Assembly (NCBI RefSeq): GCF_026191915.1 | Contig: NZ_JAIMBY010000013.1 | Location: forward strand, 1 to 64,000 | Reading direction: 5' to 3' | DNA: 64,000 nucleotides | From: Acidiphilium sp. PA | Lineage (GTDB): Bacteria; Pseudomonadota; Alphaproteobacteria; Acetobacterales; Acetobacteraceae | Shown here: in pieces, positions 45,490 to 55,275 of the stretch | Position numbering within the stretch: position 1 is the stretch's first letter | Layout: each line of letters starts with the position of its first letter | Translations under genes and position numbers: made by a program | Notes under the pieces: generated by a model | The model's input: the letters and a program-made list of their open reading frames with translations, nothing else | Databases searched by the model: none | Told to the model about the DNA's origin: nothing

Positions 45490-46377
45490 TCAGACGACCA
45501 GGATGCCCTGATGTTTTGCCTTGTGATCGGGTTCGACATGAATGGTGATGATGACGCCGGGCATCTCGTCCTTCAGTGCCGCTTCGATCCGGTCGCATAT
45601 GGTGTGGGATTCCGCGACGGACATGGCGCCCGGCACGACAAGGTGAAATTCGAGAAAACTGGAGCGGCCGGCCTGGCGCATCCGCATGTCGTGCGCCTCG
45701 ATCGCGCCGACCGCATGGGTTCCGACCAGGTTGCGGATGCGCGCCACGATATCCGGCGGCGGCGCGCGGTCGAGCAGCAGGCTGAGTGAGCGCATGATCG
45801 TGCGCCCACCGATCACCGCGATCTGCACCGCGATGGCAATTGCGATCAGCGGATCGAGAATCGGCAGGCGCGCCACCACGGCGAGCGTCAGGCCGGCGAT
45901 GATGCCGAGCGTGGTAATTGCATCGGCCACCAGATGCGCCTGATCCGCAGCGAGGGCCGGGAAACGTTTCGTCGCGCCCGAACGGCTGAGGACAAACGCC
46001 CAGAGCGCGTTGATCACCCCGCCGCTGGCATTGAGCGCGAGCCCCAGCCACGGGCGCTCCGGCAGGTGTGGCGCCAGAATGGTCTTGGCCGCGGTCTCGA
46101 GGATCAGGACCGCGGCAAACACGATCAGTCCGCCCTCGGCCACGGCGCTGAGCAGTTCTGCCTTGGCGTGCCCGTAAGGATGCTCGAAGTCGGCGGGTTT
46201 GGCGGCGGTTTGCAGCGCAAAGATCACCATCAGCGCGGCAAATACATTCACCAGCGACTCCAGCGCATCGGAATACAGCGCCGCTGAGCCGCTCACCTGC
46301 CACGCGGCGGCTTTGACCGCGAGGGCCAGGAGGCCGATCACCAGGCTGCCGGCGGCGAATCGTAACGGGGTCGTCAT
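45490..46377 (-). CDS. Cation diffusion facilitator metal transporter
   Basis: 295 residues from MTTPLRFAAGSLV. Six membrane helices, metal-site residues in SAALYSDALESLVN and HLVADAITTLGII (HxxxD), an intracellular ferredoxin-like C-domain (AHDMRMRQAG, EFHLVVPG, HTICDRIEAAL) with His-rich end (HVEPDHKAKHQG). It exports Zn2+, Fe2+ or Mn2+ by proton exchange; the metal is not deducible. Confidence 0.9.
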   Translation of the reverse strand: MTTPLRFAAGSLVIGLLALAVKAAAWQVSGSAALYSDALESLVNVFAALMVIFALQTAAKPADFEHPYGHAKAELLSAVAEGGLIVFAAVLILETAAKTILAPHLPERPWLGLALNASGGVINALWAFVLSRSGATKRFPALAADQAHLVADAITTLGIIAGLTLAVVARLPILDPLIAIAIAVQIAVIGGRTIMRSLSLLLDRAPPPDIVARIRNLVGTHAVGAIEAHDMRMRQAGRSSFLEFHLVVPGAMSVAESHTICDRIEAALKDEMPGVIITIHVEPDHKAKHQGILVV

Positions 46378-46456
46378 CCTCTGTCGCGTGTCCTCGTGTT
46401 GCGCGCTCCCACATACCCCAGAGCGGCGGGTGAATGCACCCCGGATCGCGCGGGAA

Positions 46457-47857
46457 TCAGCCCTCGTGCACGGGAGGGCGCGGCCGATCCGGCGCGGCGC
46501 GGTTGGTCTCGCCTGCCAGCGGCAGCCAGACATGGCAGGTGGTTCCTTCGCCCTCGATACTTTCGATGGTCAGGCGGCCCCGGTGACGTGACACCACATG
46601 CTTGACGATCGCGAGACCCAGCCCGGTGCCACCGATGGCGCGCGAGCGCCCCTTGTCGGCCCGGTAGAAACGCTCGGTCAACCGCGGCAGGTGCTCGCGC
46701 GCGATTCCCGGTCCGTCGTCGGCGACGCTGATCAGAATGCCGGGAGCCGCATATTGCGGCGTCGGCGTTATCACCGTGGTCAACGTCACGGTGCCGCCGC
46801 CTTTGCCGTGTTTGAGAGCGCTGTATTTCACCGCATTGTCGATAAGATTGCCGAACACCTGGGTCAGTTGTCCGGCATCGCCACGGATGCTGGGCATCTG
46901 ATCCGGCAGATCGAGTTTTATGCTGGTGCGGCCATCCCGCAGGATCGGCTCCATGAACGCGGCAACCTGGCGCAGCAGCGGCACAATATCGACCCTCTCG
47001 GCCGGAGGCTGATGTTCGGTCATCTCGATACGCGACAGGCTGAGCAGATCCGCGATGATCCGCTGCATGCGTGCCGCCTGCTCGCCCATGATCGTCAGAA
47101 AACGGGGCAGGGCCTCGGCATCGCCCAGCGCGGGTCCCTGCAATGTTTCGATGAACCCGATCAGGCTGGTCAGTGGCGTGCGCAACTCGTGGCTGGCATT
47201 GGCAACGAAATCGGCGCGCATCCGCTCCAGGCCGCGCTCACGGGTGCGATCGGTCAAGAGCAGATACAGCGGTGCCGACCGATCGCTCGAATCGGTGCGG
47301 ATCACGGTCGCATCGAGGTCGCGGGGAATCGGTGCTGCGAGGCTGACCGTGGTGCGGATCGGCTCGTTGGTCGCCTCGGCGGCCTGCAGTGCGGTGCGCA
47401 GGGCAGGATGGCGCAGCAGTGCCGATTCCTCGGTACCATACGCATTGGCCGCTGCGGGATTGCACCACACGACGCGCCGCATGCCGGGCGGTCCCTCCAA
47501 CTGAAACAGCGCATCCGGCAGACGCTCGAGCAGCGACTGGCTGGTGCTGGCGTTCGTTGCAATGGTCAGTCGCGAGCGTCGTTCGGCATCGATCGTCTGG
47601 CGTGCCCTTTCCGCCAGTTGTCCGAGCCCGGGGGTGAGGAGATGAACATCGCTTCCGGATTCATCGGCGAGGCTGGCACCGAACCGGCGCAGATCACGCG
47701 CGAGGACGGCACCGGCGCCGATCGACCACACAGCGCAGCCAAGCAGGCAGAGCAAACCCTCCCAGGGGCGCAGTGTTCCGCTTGCGACCAGAATCATCAG
47801 AACGACGAAGGGCGGAAAGCCGAGCCAGGCGGCGATCGTCGCGATCGGACGATTCAC
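46457..47857 (-). CDS. PhoR-like sensor histidine kinase
   Basis: 466 residues from GTG 47857; an open frame reaching 48016 overlaps the upstream lipoprotein gene and is unlikely. Two N-terminal membrane helices (about 8-55), a PAS-like domain (about 105-205), HisKA with H223 (FVANASHELRTPL) and HATPase_c with GNLIDNAVKYS, VADDGPGIAREH and GGTGLGLAIVKHV. The PAS-HisKA order and short periplasmic loop match PhoR. No response regulator lies next to it. Confidence 0.9.
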   Translation of the reverse strand: MNRPIATIAAWLGFPPFVVLMILVASGTLRPWEGLLCLLGCAVWSIGAGAVLARDLRRFGASLADESGSDVHLLTPGLGQLAERARQTIDAERRSRLTIATNASTSQSLLERLPDALFQLEGPPGMRRVVWCNPAAANAYGTEESALLRHPALRTALQAAEATNEPIRTTVSLAAPIPRDLDATVIRTDSSDRSAPLYLLLTDRTRERGLERMRADFVANASHELRTPLTSLIGFIETLQGPALGDAEALPRFLTIMGEQAARMQRIIADLLSLSRIEMTEHQPPAERVDIVPLLRQVAAFMEPILRDGRTSIKLDLPDQMPSIRGDAGQLTQVFGNLIDNAVKYSALKHGKGGGTVTLTTVITPTPQYAAPGILISVADDGPGIAREHLPRLTERFYRADKGRSRAIGGTGLGLAIVKHVVSRHRGRLTIESIEGEGTTCHVWLPLAGETNRAAPDRPRPPVHEG

Positions 47858-47873
47858 GGGCGGTGCGGCATCG

Positions 47874-49181
47874 TCAGCTGGTTGGCGGTGCGACGGCGGG
47901 AGGCGGCGGCGGCAGGTCGGATGGCGCCGGCGAGACGATTTGCGGACCGCCCGGCTCCACTTTGAAGACTGCAAGGCCGCGCTGGACGTGACCATCCGGA
48001 TCGAGGCGGAAGACACCGTCCGTTCCTGAAAATCCCGTCGGGTTGGTCAACGTTTCGGCCGTGAAGCCGCCTTGGCGCGCTGCCAGAACCGCCATGGCCC
48101 CGGCATCGAATCCGACGTTATCCACACCTGAAGGCGGTGGATTGCCGTAAACTGACTGGAATTTCTGTTGGAATCCGAGACAGAGCGAGGGATCAGGTGC
48201 CGCGTAGAGCGCGCCGCGGAGCGTATCGTGGCTCGCCATCGCGGTCGCCTCGCGCGCCCAAAGCGCCGGGCCAAGCAGCTGGATCTGCGGGGGGGCAGCC
48301 TCGTAATACGGCAACAGCGTGCCGATTTCGGCCAGCTGCTCGCCCGTTGCGCCCACCAGCAACGCATCGAACGGTGGCGGCGGAATCGGCTGGCGCTCCA
48401 GCTTGGCCGCGGCGATGCGCCCGGCTTGGTCGTCCTGCGCGCGTGCGGCGCGAATCCGCGCCTCGATTCCGGCGCCGCGGCTGTCGAAGTCGGACACGCT
48501 GCGGACCGTCTGGGTCAGGCTCGCGAACGACGATCCGAAATAACTGATCTGGGGCGATGGTTCGCCAAGCTGCTGCGCCTCCGCCTGCAAGGCGCTGCCC
48601 ATCAACCGACCGTAGGCGTTTTCCGGCAGGATCGCAGCCGTGCGGGTGCGCCCATGATCGGCCGCGTAGGATACGACCCGGCGAACCTGCTGCCCCGGCG
48701 AAACACCGAGTGGCCAAACGCCGGGGGCCGCGACCGTTTCGTCATTGGTGAAAGCCAGCACGTTGACATTGGCGGCATGGGCGATCGGGGCGACGGCCTG
48801 GGTATCGTTTTTGGTCAGCGGCCCGAGAATCAACCCGTCGCCCGCGGCGATGGCCGCCTGTGCAGCGGCGGCAGCGCCTTGCGGCGTCCCGCCGGTGTCG
48901 CGCACATCGAGTGCCGGCGCACCTGGCGCTGTGAAGGCAAGTTTGACCGATTGTTCCAGCGATTGACCGATCGCGGCGAGCGGGCCCGACAGCGGCACCA
49001 GCAACGCGACAGGGCCGTTGGTCCGCCCGGTATCGGGTTGGATCGACGGCGGCGTGACTCCGGCTGAAGGGCTGATGCCGGGCAGCGTTGGTGCCGGTTC
49101 GGTACAGGACGATAGGATCAGAGATGTCGCCGCCACTGTTGCCAGCGCAAGCCTCCGGGGCGTTAATGCACGGTGTGACAT
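47874..49181 (-). CDS. LpoA/LppC-like periplasmic lipoprotein (penicillin-binding protein activator family)
   Basis: 435 residues. Lipobox LSSC with C26. The rest is a periplasmic-binding-protein type I fold (VALLVPLSGPLAAIGQSLEQ, LILGPLTKNDTQAVAPIAH, AAILPENAYGRLMGSAL). This family includes the C-domain of E. coli LpoA, which activates PBP1a; in Alphaproteobacteria the gene usually lies divergent to rsmI, as here. The first codons overlap the rsmI start region on the other strand. Confidence 0.87.
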   Translation of the reverse strand: MSHRALTPRRLALATVAATSLILSSCTEPAPTLPGISPSAGVTPPSIQPDTGRTNGPVALLVPLSGPLAAIGQSLEQSVKLAFTAPGAPALDVRDTGGTPQGAAAAAQAAIAAGDGLILGPLTKNDTQAVAPIAHAANVNVLAFTNDETVAAPGVWPLGVSPGQQVRRVVSYAADHGRTRTAAILPENAYGRLMGSALQAEAQQLGEPSPQISYFGSSFASLTQTVRSVSDFDSRGAGIEARIRAARAQDDQAGRIAAAKLERQPIPPPPFDALLVGATGEQLAEIGTLLPYYEAAPPQIQLLGPALWAREATAMASHDTLRGALYAAPDPSLCLGFQQKFQSVYGNPPPSGVDNVGFDAGAMAVLAARQGGFTAETLTNPTGFSGTDGVFRLDPDGHVQRGLAVFKVEPGGPQIVSPAPSDLPPPPPAVAPPTS

Positions 49182-50074
49182 CTGAAACTCCTATTCAATC
49201 GGCCGAGTCCATCAGGGATCATCGGCCAGCCCTTGTGCTGGTTTCCACCCCGATCGGCAACCTGGGTGATCTTTCGCCGCGTGCGGTCGCGGCGTTACGC
49301 GAGTCCGATATCATATTGTGCGAGGATACGCGCGTTACAGCACCATTACTGGCGCTCAATGGGATCACGACCCGGCTGCAAGCTCTGCACGACCATAACG
49401 AGGCCGGGCGTACCGAACCTCTGATCGCGGCAATGCGTGGCGGACGGCGGTTTGCCCTGGTCAGCGACGCCGGCGCGCCGCTAATCGCCGACCCCGGGTT
49501 TCGTCTGGTGCGCGCCGCGATTGCCGCCGGCCTCACGATCAGTGCGGTACCGGGGCCCAATGCCGCGATGATGGCGCTGGCCCTATCCGGGCTGCCGCCG
49601 CATCCATTCCTGTTCATGGGGTTTCTGCCGCCACGCTCCGCGGCACGCCGTGCCGTGTTGGAACGGGTGGCCAACGCCGAGCGGGCGGGTTTGAACGCGA
49701 CGTTGATCGTCTATGAGGCACCGCACCGCCTGATTGCCTCGCTCGATGATTGTGCGGCCGTGCTGGGCGACCGGCCGGCCGCGGTCGGTCGCGAACTCAC
49801 CAAGCGATTCGAAGACATCCGGCGCGGCGGGCTGGTGGGTTTGGCGACCCATTTTCGGACCACCGCGCCGCGCGGCGAAATCACTATGGTGATCGGTCCT
49901 GCACCTGATTATGTCGCGAGCGATGCCGAACTCGACGATGCCCTGCATGACGCGCTGGAAACCATGAGCATCAAGGATGCCGCCACGTCCGTGGCGCGGG
50001 CGCTCGATCTGCCACGCAAGCAGGTTTACGCGCGGGCACTCAGTTTACGGCAGGATGAACAATCAGAGCCATGA
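49166..50074 (+). CDS. rsmI: 16S rRNA (cytidine1402-2'-O)-methyltransferase RsmI
   Basis: 302 residues from MHGVTSETPIQ, which puts the start 16 bp inside the divergent lipoprotein gene; a start slightly downstream is possible. Tetrapyrrole-methylase fold: LVSTPIGNLGDLSPRAV, CEDTRVTAPLL, VSDAGAPLIADPG and VPGPNAAMMALALSGLP. It methylates C1402 in the decoding centre. Its end overlaps the convergent membrane-protein gene by 35 bp. Confidence 0.94.
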   Translation: MHGVTSETPIQSAESIRDHRPALVLVSTPIGNLGDLSPRAVAALRESDIILCEDTRVTAPLLALNGITTRLQALHDHNEAGRTEPLIAAMRGGRRFALVSDAGAPLIADPGFRLVRAAIAAGLTISAVPGPNAAMMALALSGLPPHPFLFMGFLPPRSAARRAVLERVANAERAGLNATLIVYEAPHRLIASLDDCAAVLGDRPAAVGRELTKRFEDIRRGGLVGLATHFRTTAPRGEITMVIGPAPDYVASDAELDDALHDALETMSIKDAATSVARALDLPRKQVYARALSLRQDEQSEP

Positions 50075-50648
50075 GGCTCGGATGCACCAGGAACGGTTCA
50101 AGGCAGACGGTCGCAATCAGAATATTCATCCCGATCACGATCGGCACCGCAAACAGCCAGGTCAGGCGCAGCCCCGCCCGCATGATCAGGCATTGGACCC
50201 AGAGCAGATATAGGAAGCTCCCACACAGCGAGCCGATGACGGCGTAACGCCCGTCGATCCCGAGGCTGACCAGGCCGGTCGAGACGATCCCGCCGATCAG
50301 CGTCAACGGAATCAGCAGCCAGATCGACCAGTTGAGCGCCGTGCTGGTGACCAGCCAGGTTGCCCGGCTGGCGCGGTAGCGCGCAACCAGTTCGGTCATG
50401 ACGGGCTGCAGCAATACGCCGCAGACCCGCGACAACAGCATGACGACGGCGAGCAGCCAGTGCCCGGTCAATCCGAATAGAACGGCACTGACCAGCGGAA
50501 ACGCCAGCAGCGGCGCGATGGAGGCGGAAAACGCCTCCGTCGTGTTGCCGAATTCGCGGATGCCACCACCATCGCCACGGGCGAGCCGGAACAGGCCGCG
50601 TACGATGTTGCCTTCAGGCAATCTGACGCGTTTGCGATTGCCGCTCAT
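50040..50648 (-). CDS. Membrane protein of unknown function (Yip1-like topology)
   Basis: 202 residues with a basic cytoplasmic N-terminus ([19 protein letters not shown]) and about five hydrophobic helices (SIAPLLAFPLVSAVLFG, AVVMLLSRVCGVLLQPVM, WSIWLLIPLTLIGGIVS and others). No conserved motif recognised. It overlaps the dapE stop by 4 bp, so it is co-transcribed with dapD-dapE. Confidence 0.75.
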   Translation of the reverse strand: MSGNRKRVRLPEGNIVRGLFRLARGDGGGIREFGNTTEAFSASIAPLLAFPLVSAVLFGLTGHWLLAVVMLLSRVCGVLLQPVMTELVARYRASRATWLVTSTALNWSIWLLIPLTLIGGIVSTGLVSLGIDGRYAVIGSLCGSFLYLLWVQCLIMRAGLRLTWLFAVPIVIGMNILIATVCLEPFLVHPSLMALIVHPAVN

Positions 50649-51763
50649 GCGAACACCGCATCGAGAACGGCACCATAGACCCTAGCGAGGCCGCGAAGCG
50701 CGGCGACCGGTACTGCCTCGTCGATGCGGTGCATGCTGCGCCCGACCAGACCGAACTCGGCAACCGGGCAATAGTTGGTGATGAACCGTGCGTCCGACGT
50801 GCCGCCCCCGGTATCGAGCCGGGGGCTGATCCCTGTCGTCGTGCTGATCGCGGCGGCAAGTTTTGTGGTGAAATCATTTGGTTGGGTCAGGAACGCCTCG
50901 CCGCTGAGCCTGATGTCGCATTGCGCACCGGGCGCGATCGCCTGCACCGTCGCGGTGATCCAGCGCGCCAGTGCGGCACCGTCATGCTCGGTGTTGAAGC
51001 GGATGTTCAGCGCGGCATTCGCCTGCGGTGGGATGACGTTGCCGGTCGGATTGCCGACATCGACGGTGGTGACCTGCAGGCTCGATGGCTCGAACCAGTC
51101 GTTGCCGGAATCCAGCACGCGGGCGCGCAGGGTTTCGAGCACCGTGAGAAGCCGGTGCACGGGGTTATCTGCCAAATGCGGATAGGCGACATGGCCCTGG
51201 ACGCCAGACACCGTAATCCGCGCCGAAATCGACCCGCGGCGCCCGATTTTTACGGTATCGCCGAGTGCCTCACGGCAGGTCGGCTCTCCGACGAGGCAGA
51301 AATCGGGGAGGGCATCGGTCTGGCGCAGATGTTCGAGGAGTCGCGCCGTACCGTCGATCGCCTCGCCCTCCTCATCACCGGTGATGAGCACGGACACCGT
51401 GCCGGTCCTCGCGTCGGCGGGGCGGCCGGCGAAGCCGGCGATAAAGGCGGCAATCGCCCCCTTCATGTCGACCGCGCCACGGCCGTACAGCAATCCGTCC
51501 TCGACGACGCCGGCAAACGGATCATGCCGCCATCCGTCGCCGGGAGGCACGACATCGGTATGGCCGGCGAAAGCAAAATGGGGTGAGCCCTGACCAAATC
51601 GCGCAATCAGATTGGCGACCCTGCCATAGCGCAGCGTCTCGACGGTAAAGCCGAGTCGCGTCAGCGCATCGGCCACAACCGCCTGTGCGCCGCCATCCTG
51701 CGGTGTCACGGACGGACAAGCGATCAGAGCCTGCGCCAGCGGAAGCGGATCGGTCAGGCTCAC
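50645..51763 (-). CDS. dapE: Succinyl-diaminopimelate desuccinylase
   Basis: 372 residues, M20 family. Metal and active-site motifs: [47 protein letters not shown] and GGTSDARFI. It releases succinate from N-succinyl-LL-DAP in lysine and peptidoglycan precursor synthesis. Overlaps dapD by 4 bp. Confidence 0.96.
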   Translation of the reverse strand: MSLTDPLPLAQALIACPSVTPQDGGAQAVVADALTRLGFTVETLRYGRVANLIARFGQGSPHFAFAGHTDVVPPGDGWRHDPFAGVVEDGLLYGRGAVDMKGAIAAFIAGFAGRPADARTGTVSVLITGDEEGEAIDGTARLLEHLRQTDALPDFCLVGEPTCREALGDTVKIGRRGSISARITVSGVQGHVAYPHLADNPVHRLLTVLETLRARVLDSGNDWFEPSSLQVTTVDVGNPTGNVIPPQANAALNIRFNTEHDGAALARWITATVQAIAPGAQCDIRLSGEAFLTQPNDFTTKLAAAISTTTGISPRLDTGGGTSDARFITNYCPVAEFGLVGRSMHRIDEAVPVAALRGLARVYGAVLDAVFA

Positions 51764-52599
51764 GCGCGCAACAACTCGTTGATCGCGGTTTTCGAGCGAG
51801 TCTGCGCATCTACGCGCTTGACAATGACAGCGCAGGCCAGCGATGGCCCTTGCGAGCCGTCCGGCAGAGGTTTGCCAGGCATGCTGCCGGGCACCACCAC
51901 CGAATAGGCCGGCACCCGCCCATAGGTAACGTCACCGGTCGCCCGATCGATAATTCGGGTCGACGCGCCAAGAAACACACCCATTGAAAGCACCGCACCG
52001 CGTTCGACGATCACACCTTCGGCCACTTCGGAGCGGGCGCCGATGAAACAATCGTCCTCGATGATCACAGGATTGGCCTGCAACGGCTCCAGCACGCCGC
52101 CGATGCCCACCCCGCCGCTGATATGGCAGTTGCGGCCGACCTGCGCGCAAGACCCGACGGTCGACCAGGTATCGATCATGGTATCTTCACCGACCCGGGC
52201 ACCCACGTTGATGAAACAGGGCATGAGAACCGCTCCGCGCGAAATATGCGCTGAATGGCGAACGACAGCACCGGGTACGGCCCTTATGCCCGCCTCGGCG
52301 AAGCGGTTTGTATCCCAATCATTGAATTTCATCGCAACTTTATCGAACACCGGTGCGCCACCCGCACCGGGCAATGGCACGTTGGGCATGATTCGGAACG
52401 ATAATAAAATCGCCTGCTTGACCCATTGATGAACGATCCACTCATCGTTCCCGCGTTCGGCAACCCGCAGAACGCCACGGTCGAGCAGATCAAGCGTCTT
52501 CGCGATGGCTGCCTGATCGCCCTCCTGCTGACCACTCACCAGCTTGTCGCGGTTCTGCCAAAGCATCGTGATTGCCGACTGAAGGGAGGCCTGATCCAT
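51760..52599 (-). CDS. dapD: Tetrahydrodipicolinate N-succinyltransferase
   Basis: 279 residues. Left-handed beta-helix hexapeptides ([40 protein letters not shown]), helical N-domain, and [11 protein letters not shown]. It acts just before DapC/DapE in the succinylase branch. First gene of dapD-dapE-membrane protein. Confidence 0.96.
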   Translation of the reverse strand: MDQASLQSAITMLWQNRDKLVSGQQEGDQAAIAKTLDLLDRGVLRVAERGNDEWIVHQWVKQAILLSFRIMPNVPLPGAGGAPVFDKVAMKFNDWDTNRFAEAGIRAVPGAVVRHSAHISRGAVLMPCFINVGARVGEDTMIDTWSTVGSCAQVGRNCHISGGVGIGGVLEPLQANPVIIEDDCFIGARSEVAEGVIVERGAVLSMGVFLGASTRIIDRATGDVTYGRVPAYSVVVPGSMPGKPLPDGSQGPSLACAVIVKRVDAQTRSKTAINELLRA

Positions 52600-52737
52600 G
52601 CGCGTAAGTTCCGTTTTGATGACGGCGGACCATGAGCAGGAGCGGTGGGGCTGTCAACGCTGCCCAGGCTGGTGTGGCCCTGAGGATCCAGCCGATCGAT
52701 TAACCATCTGTTCACTTCGTCACCCCATAGTAGGGTC

Positions 52738-53703
52738 ATGACGGAACAGGACATCGTACATCATCCGAACGCACCAGCGGGGGCAGAGGTTTGCAACACC
52801 GCGGTGGCCAGGGGAGCCGGCTTGGCGCGTTTGCTGAGCAGTTTGCTTACCTTGCCCGATGCCGCGGCCGCTATTTCGGCGGCCTGTGCCCTCATTGCCG
52901 CAGAACTCGCCGATGCAGGCATAGTGCTTGCCTGCCGTCGCGCCGCCGGGGCAGGGCAGGGCGATACGGTCCTTGCCGATTACCCGAGTGGCATAGGACT
53001 TACGGATGTCGCGAATGCCGAGACAATTACGGTCATCGTGCCGCGTTCAACACCGGGGCAAGGGAAATCGGCCGAGGTCTATCTTGTAGCGTGGCGGAGT
53101 CGCGGCGATCGGCGCTTGAATGCGGATGATGAGCAGCTTCTGCAAGCAATCGCGCCGCTGCTTACGCCGTTTGTGGAGCGATTGATGCTTGGGTCTGACG
53201 GCGTGGTTCCCCACGCACTGGACCCTGAGACGGGGCTTTGGTGCCTGCCCAGCTTCATCGAACAGATTGATCGGCGATTTGATCGCCTCGATATCGAGGG
53301 TCGAATCGGCACGATGTTCGCGTTCGGCTGGGTCCGCAGTGATGGCTCAAGCGCGCCGGAGGCTTCCTCAATCGTCATCAAAGGTTCGGTGGCTTGTCTG
53401 CAGGAAATGCTTCGCCCCATCGATCTGATTGGACGAATCGGACCGACCAGACTCGCTGCGTGGTGCGATGGTGTCGACCATCTGATTGCGGCCGAACGCG
53501 GTGACCGGATCGTTGCACGGCTGGATTCGCTTTTGGCTGGATCGGGCCGCCATGCCGCAATCGGCATCGCGTCCCGCTGGCCGCAGTCGGGCGATGATCC
53601 GGCAACATTGCTGATGCGAGCACGTCAGGGATTGGAACAGGCCCGCCTTAAAGCGGCCGCTCAGGGCCGCCCCGCCGTCAGGATTTGGCAGCCGCCCGAG
53701 TGA
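52738..53703 (+). CDS. GAF-like plus degenerate GGDEF domain protein
   Basis: 321 residues. About 25-150 look like a GAF domain (LTLPDAAAAISAACALIAAE, DEQLLQAIAPLLTPFVE). About 155-315 follow the GGDEF fold (DPETGLWCLPSFIEQIDRR, MLRPIDLIGRIGPTRLAAW, GIASRWPQSGDDPATLLMRA). The signature itself is replaced: GRIGGDEF appears as GRIGPTRL, so no diguanylate cyclase activity is expected. Probably a receptor or scaffold. Convergent with the potassium channel gene, 13 bp apart. Confidence 0.8.
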   Translation: MTEQDIVHHPNAPAGAEVCNTAVARGAGLARLLSSLLTLPDAAAAISAACALIAAELADAGIVLACRRAAGAGQGDTVLADYPSGIGLTDVANAETITVIVPRSTPGQGKSAEVYLVAWRSRGDRRLNADDEQLLQAIAPLLTPFVERLMLGSDGVVPHALDPETGLWCLPSFIEQIDRRFDRLDIEGRIGTMFAFGWVRSDGSSAPEASSIVIKGSVACLQEMLRPIDLIGRIGPTRLAAWCDGVDHLIAAERGDRIVARLDSLLAGSGRHAAIGIASRWPQSGDDPATLLMRARQGLEQARLKAAAQGRPAVRIWQPPE

Positions 53704-53716
53704 GACTCAGGCGGGC
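53691..53716. terminator. Hairpin shared by two convergent genes
   Basis: GCCGCCCGAGT (53691-53701) is nearly complementary to ACTCAGGCGGGC (53705-53716), with one bulge. It covers the stop of the plus-strand gene and ends beside the stop of the minus-strand gene. No U-tract. Confidence 0.45.
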
Positions 53717-54967
53717 CTAATTGCTTGCAGGACGGACATCCAGGAAGCGGCTCAAAAGCCAATCACCATCGATTTTTTCCTCGGTCAGGGCCATGGCGAG
53801 TACCTCGCTGCCGAACACCGGTGCTGCCAGGATCATATCAGGGTGAACCCGGCGGACCCGCTCAAGGTTTTTGCGCGTGCTGACGGCGGCAACTTTTTTC
53901 GCGTCCGTACCCAGTTCGCGCACTGCAAGGATAACGAAAGCGTTTTCGGAATCGTCGTCCGACAGGGCCAAGATGGCGCGCGCGTGCTCACCGCCGGCCT
54001 CGCGCAGCGTTTCCAACTCGGTCGGATCGCCGACCACGGTCTCCGCATCACCAAAGCTGGTGTCGCCATCCTCGATGATGACCAGGACCGGTTCGTCCCG
54101 CTTGCGCAATTCCCGGGCCGTGTTGCGGGCAAGGGCACCGTGCCCGGTAATGATGAAATGACTGACGCGTTTCATTTTCTTTCTCCTGGGACCGATCGTC
54201 TGATTGATCCGGCTTTGCAGGACGGGACCGATGACCGCGGTCAGCGCCGTCGCGAACACCGTCAGCCCGAGGACGATCAATGAGACGACGAACAGCCTCG
54301 CTTCATTACTTTTCGGCAGGATGTCGCCGTATCCGACCGTCGACATGGTCACGATCACAAAATAAAAGGCATTGGGCAGGTTGGTGATCGGCGGTGCAAA
54401 GCCAGCGCCGAGAAGAAATGACCCCAACGTGCCGTAGACGATCAACACCAGGACCGATGCCAGGGCGAATAACGTACCGGCCGCCAGCGAGGATCGTGAA
54501 AACGCGTCGCGTGCCAGAACGAGAGCCAAAAGGAGCACGACGATATAGATCGTTTCACTGGAGACGATCGGGCCGGCCGATTGATGGATGGTCAGCGCCA
54601 GCTGCGCGATGGTGATGCCGATCGCCGAAAGCCAGGCAATGCGCGATCGTCCCAGCAGCCCGATTGCGATCAGGATCTGCAATGCCCCGACCACGACCGT
54701 TGGCACCCCCGACAGGATCAACCGAGGCACGTGGCCGGAAATCGGGTGGAGCGCGTTGAACAGGTGGCCAAGATTGAGATGCAGATATTCGGCGGCGTAG
54801 CGCCGGACGGTCGGAAGGATCGCAAACGCACCGGCTCCCCCCACGGCCAGCGCGAGCGGCACCTGCGGAAACCACAGATCCATCCGAAGACGGCGGTACC
54901 AGCGATTGTAAAACAGTCTGATCGATCGCAACGCCGGGTGTAAGGTCTCAGCGGCGCCGGTCAGCAC
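53717..54967 (-). CDS. Potassium channel with cytoplasmic RCK/TrkA-N domain
   Basis: 416 residues. Six membrane helices with the pore before the last one; the selectivity filter TVGYGD is at 210-215. From about 270 a Rossmann RCK domain begins HFIITGHGALARNTARELRKR, with VVGDPTELETLREAGGEHARAI. Similar to E. coli Kch and archaeal MthK-like channels, but no S4 arginine ladder, so voltage gating is doubtful. Single gene after purS on the same strand. Confidence 0.9.
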   Translation of the reverse strand: MLTGAAETLHPALRSIRLFYNRWYRRLRMDLWFPQVPLALAVGGAGAFAILPTVRRYAAEYLHLNLGHLFNALHPISGHVPRLILSGVPTVVVGALQILIAIGLLGRSRIAWLSAIGITIAQLALTIHQSAGPIVSSETIYIVVLLLALVLARDAFSRSSLAAGTLFALASVLVLIVYGTLGSFLLGAGFAPPITNLPNAFYFVIVTMSTVGYGDILPKSNEARLFVVSLIVLGLTVFATALTAVIGPVLQSRINQTIGPRRKKMKRVSHFIITGHGALARNTARELRKRDEPVLVIIEDGDTSFGDAETVVGDPTELETLREAGGEHARAILALSDDDSENAFVILAVRELGTDAKKVAAVSTRKNLERVRRVHPDMILAAPVFGSEVLAMALTEEKIDGDWLLSRFLDVRPASN

Positions 54968-55035
54968 GCCATATCCCGATAATTGAGCTCATCCAGTGAT
55001 TATGGGGACCCGGACGGGGCCCGACAATCCGACGT

Positions 55036-55275
55036 TCAGGCAAGTGTGACGTCGAAGCTCTCGATTACGGTGTTGGCAAGCAACCGTTGCGCCATGGCAG
55101 CGGCGGCCTCGCGCGCGGCCGCGGGATCGGTCTCGTGCAGGTCGAGTTCAATCACCTTGCCAACGCGCACATCGGTCACTCCCTGAAAACCAAGCCCTTC
55201 AAGCGCATGCCCGATCGCCTTGCCCTGCGGGTCGAGAACACCAGGCTTGAGCTTAACGGTAACGACAGCCTTCAT
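55036..55275 (-). CDS. purS: Phosphoribosylformylglycinamidine synthase subunit PurS
   Basis: 79 residues: [20 protein letters not shown] and [19 protein letters not shown] are typical. PurS bridges PurQ and PurL. It overlaps purC by 4 bp. purQ and purL, which usually follow, are not in the window; a potassium channel gene comes next. Confidence 0.95.
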   Translation of the reverse strand: MKAVVTVKLKPGVLDPQGKAIGHALEGLGFQGVTDVRVGKVIELDLHETDPAAAREAAAAMAQRLLANTVIESFDVTLA

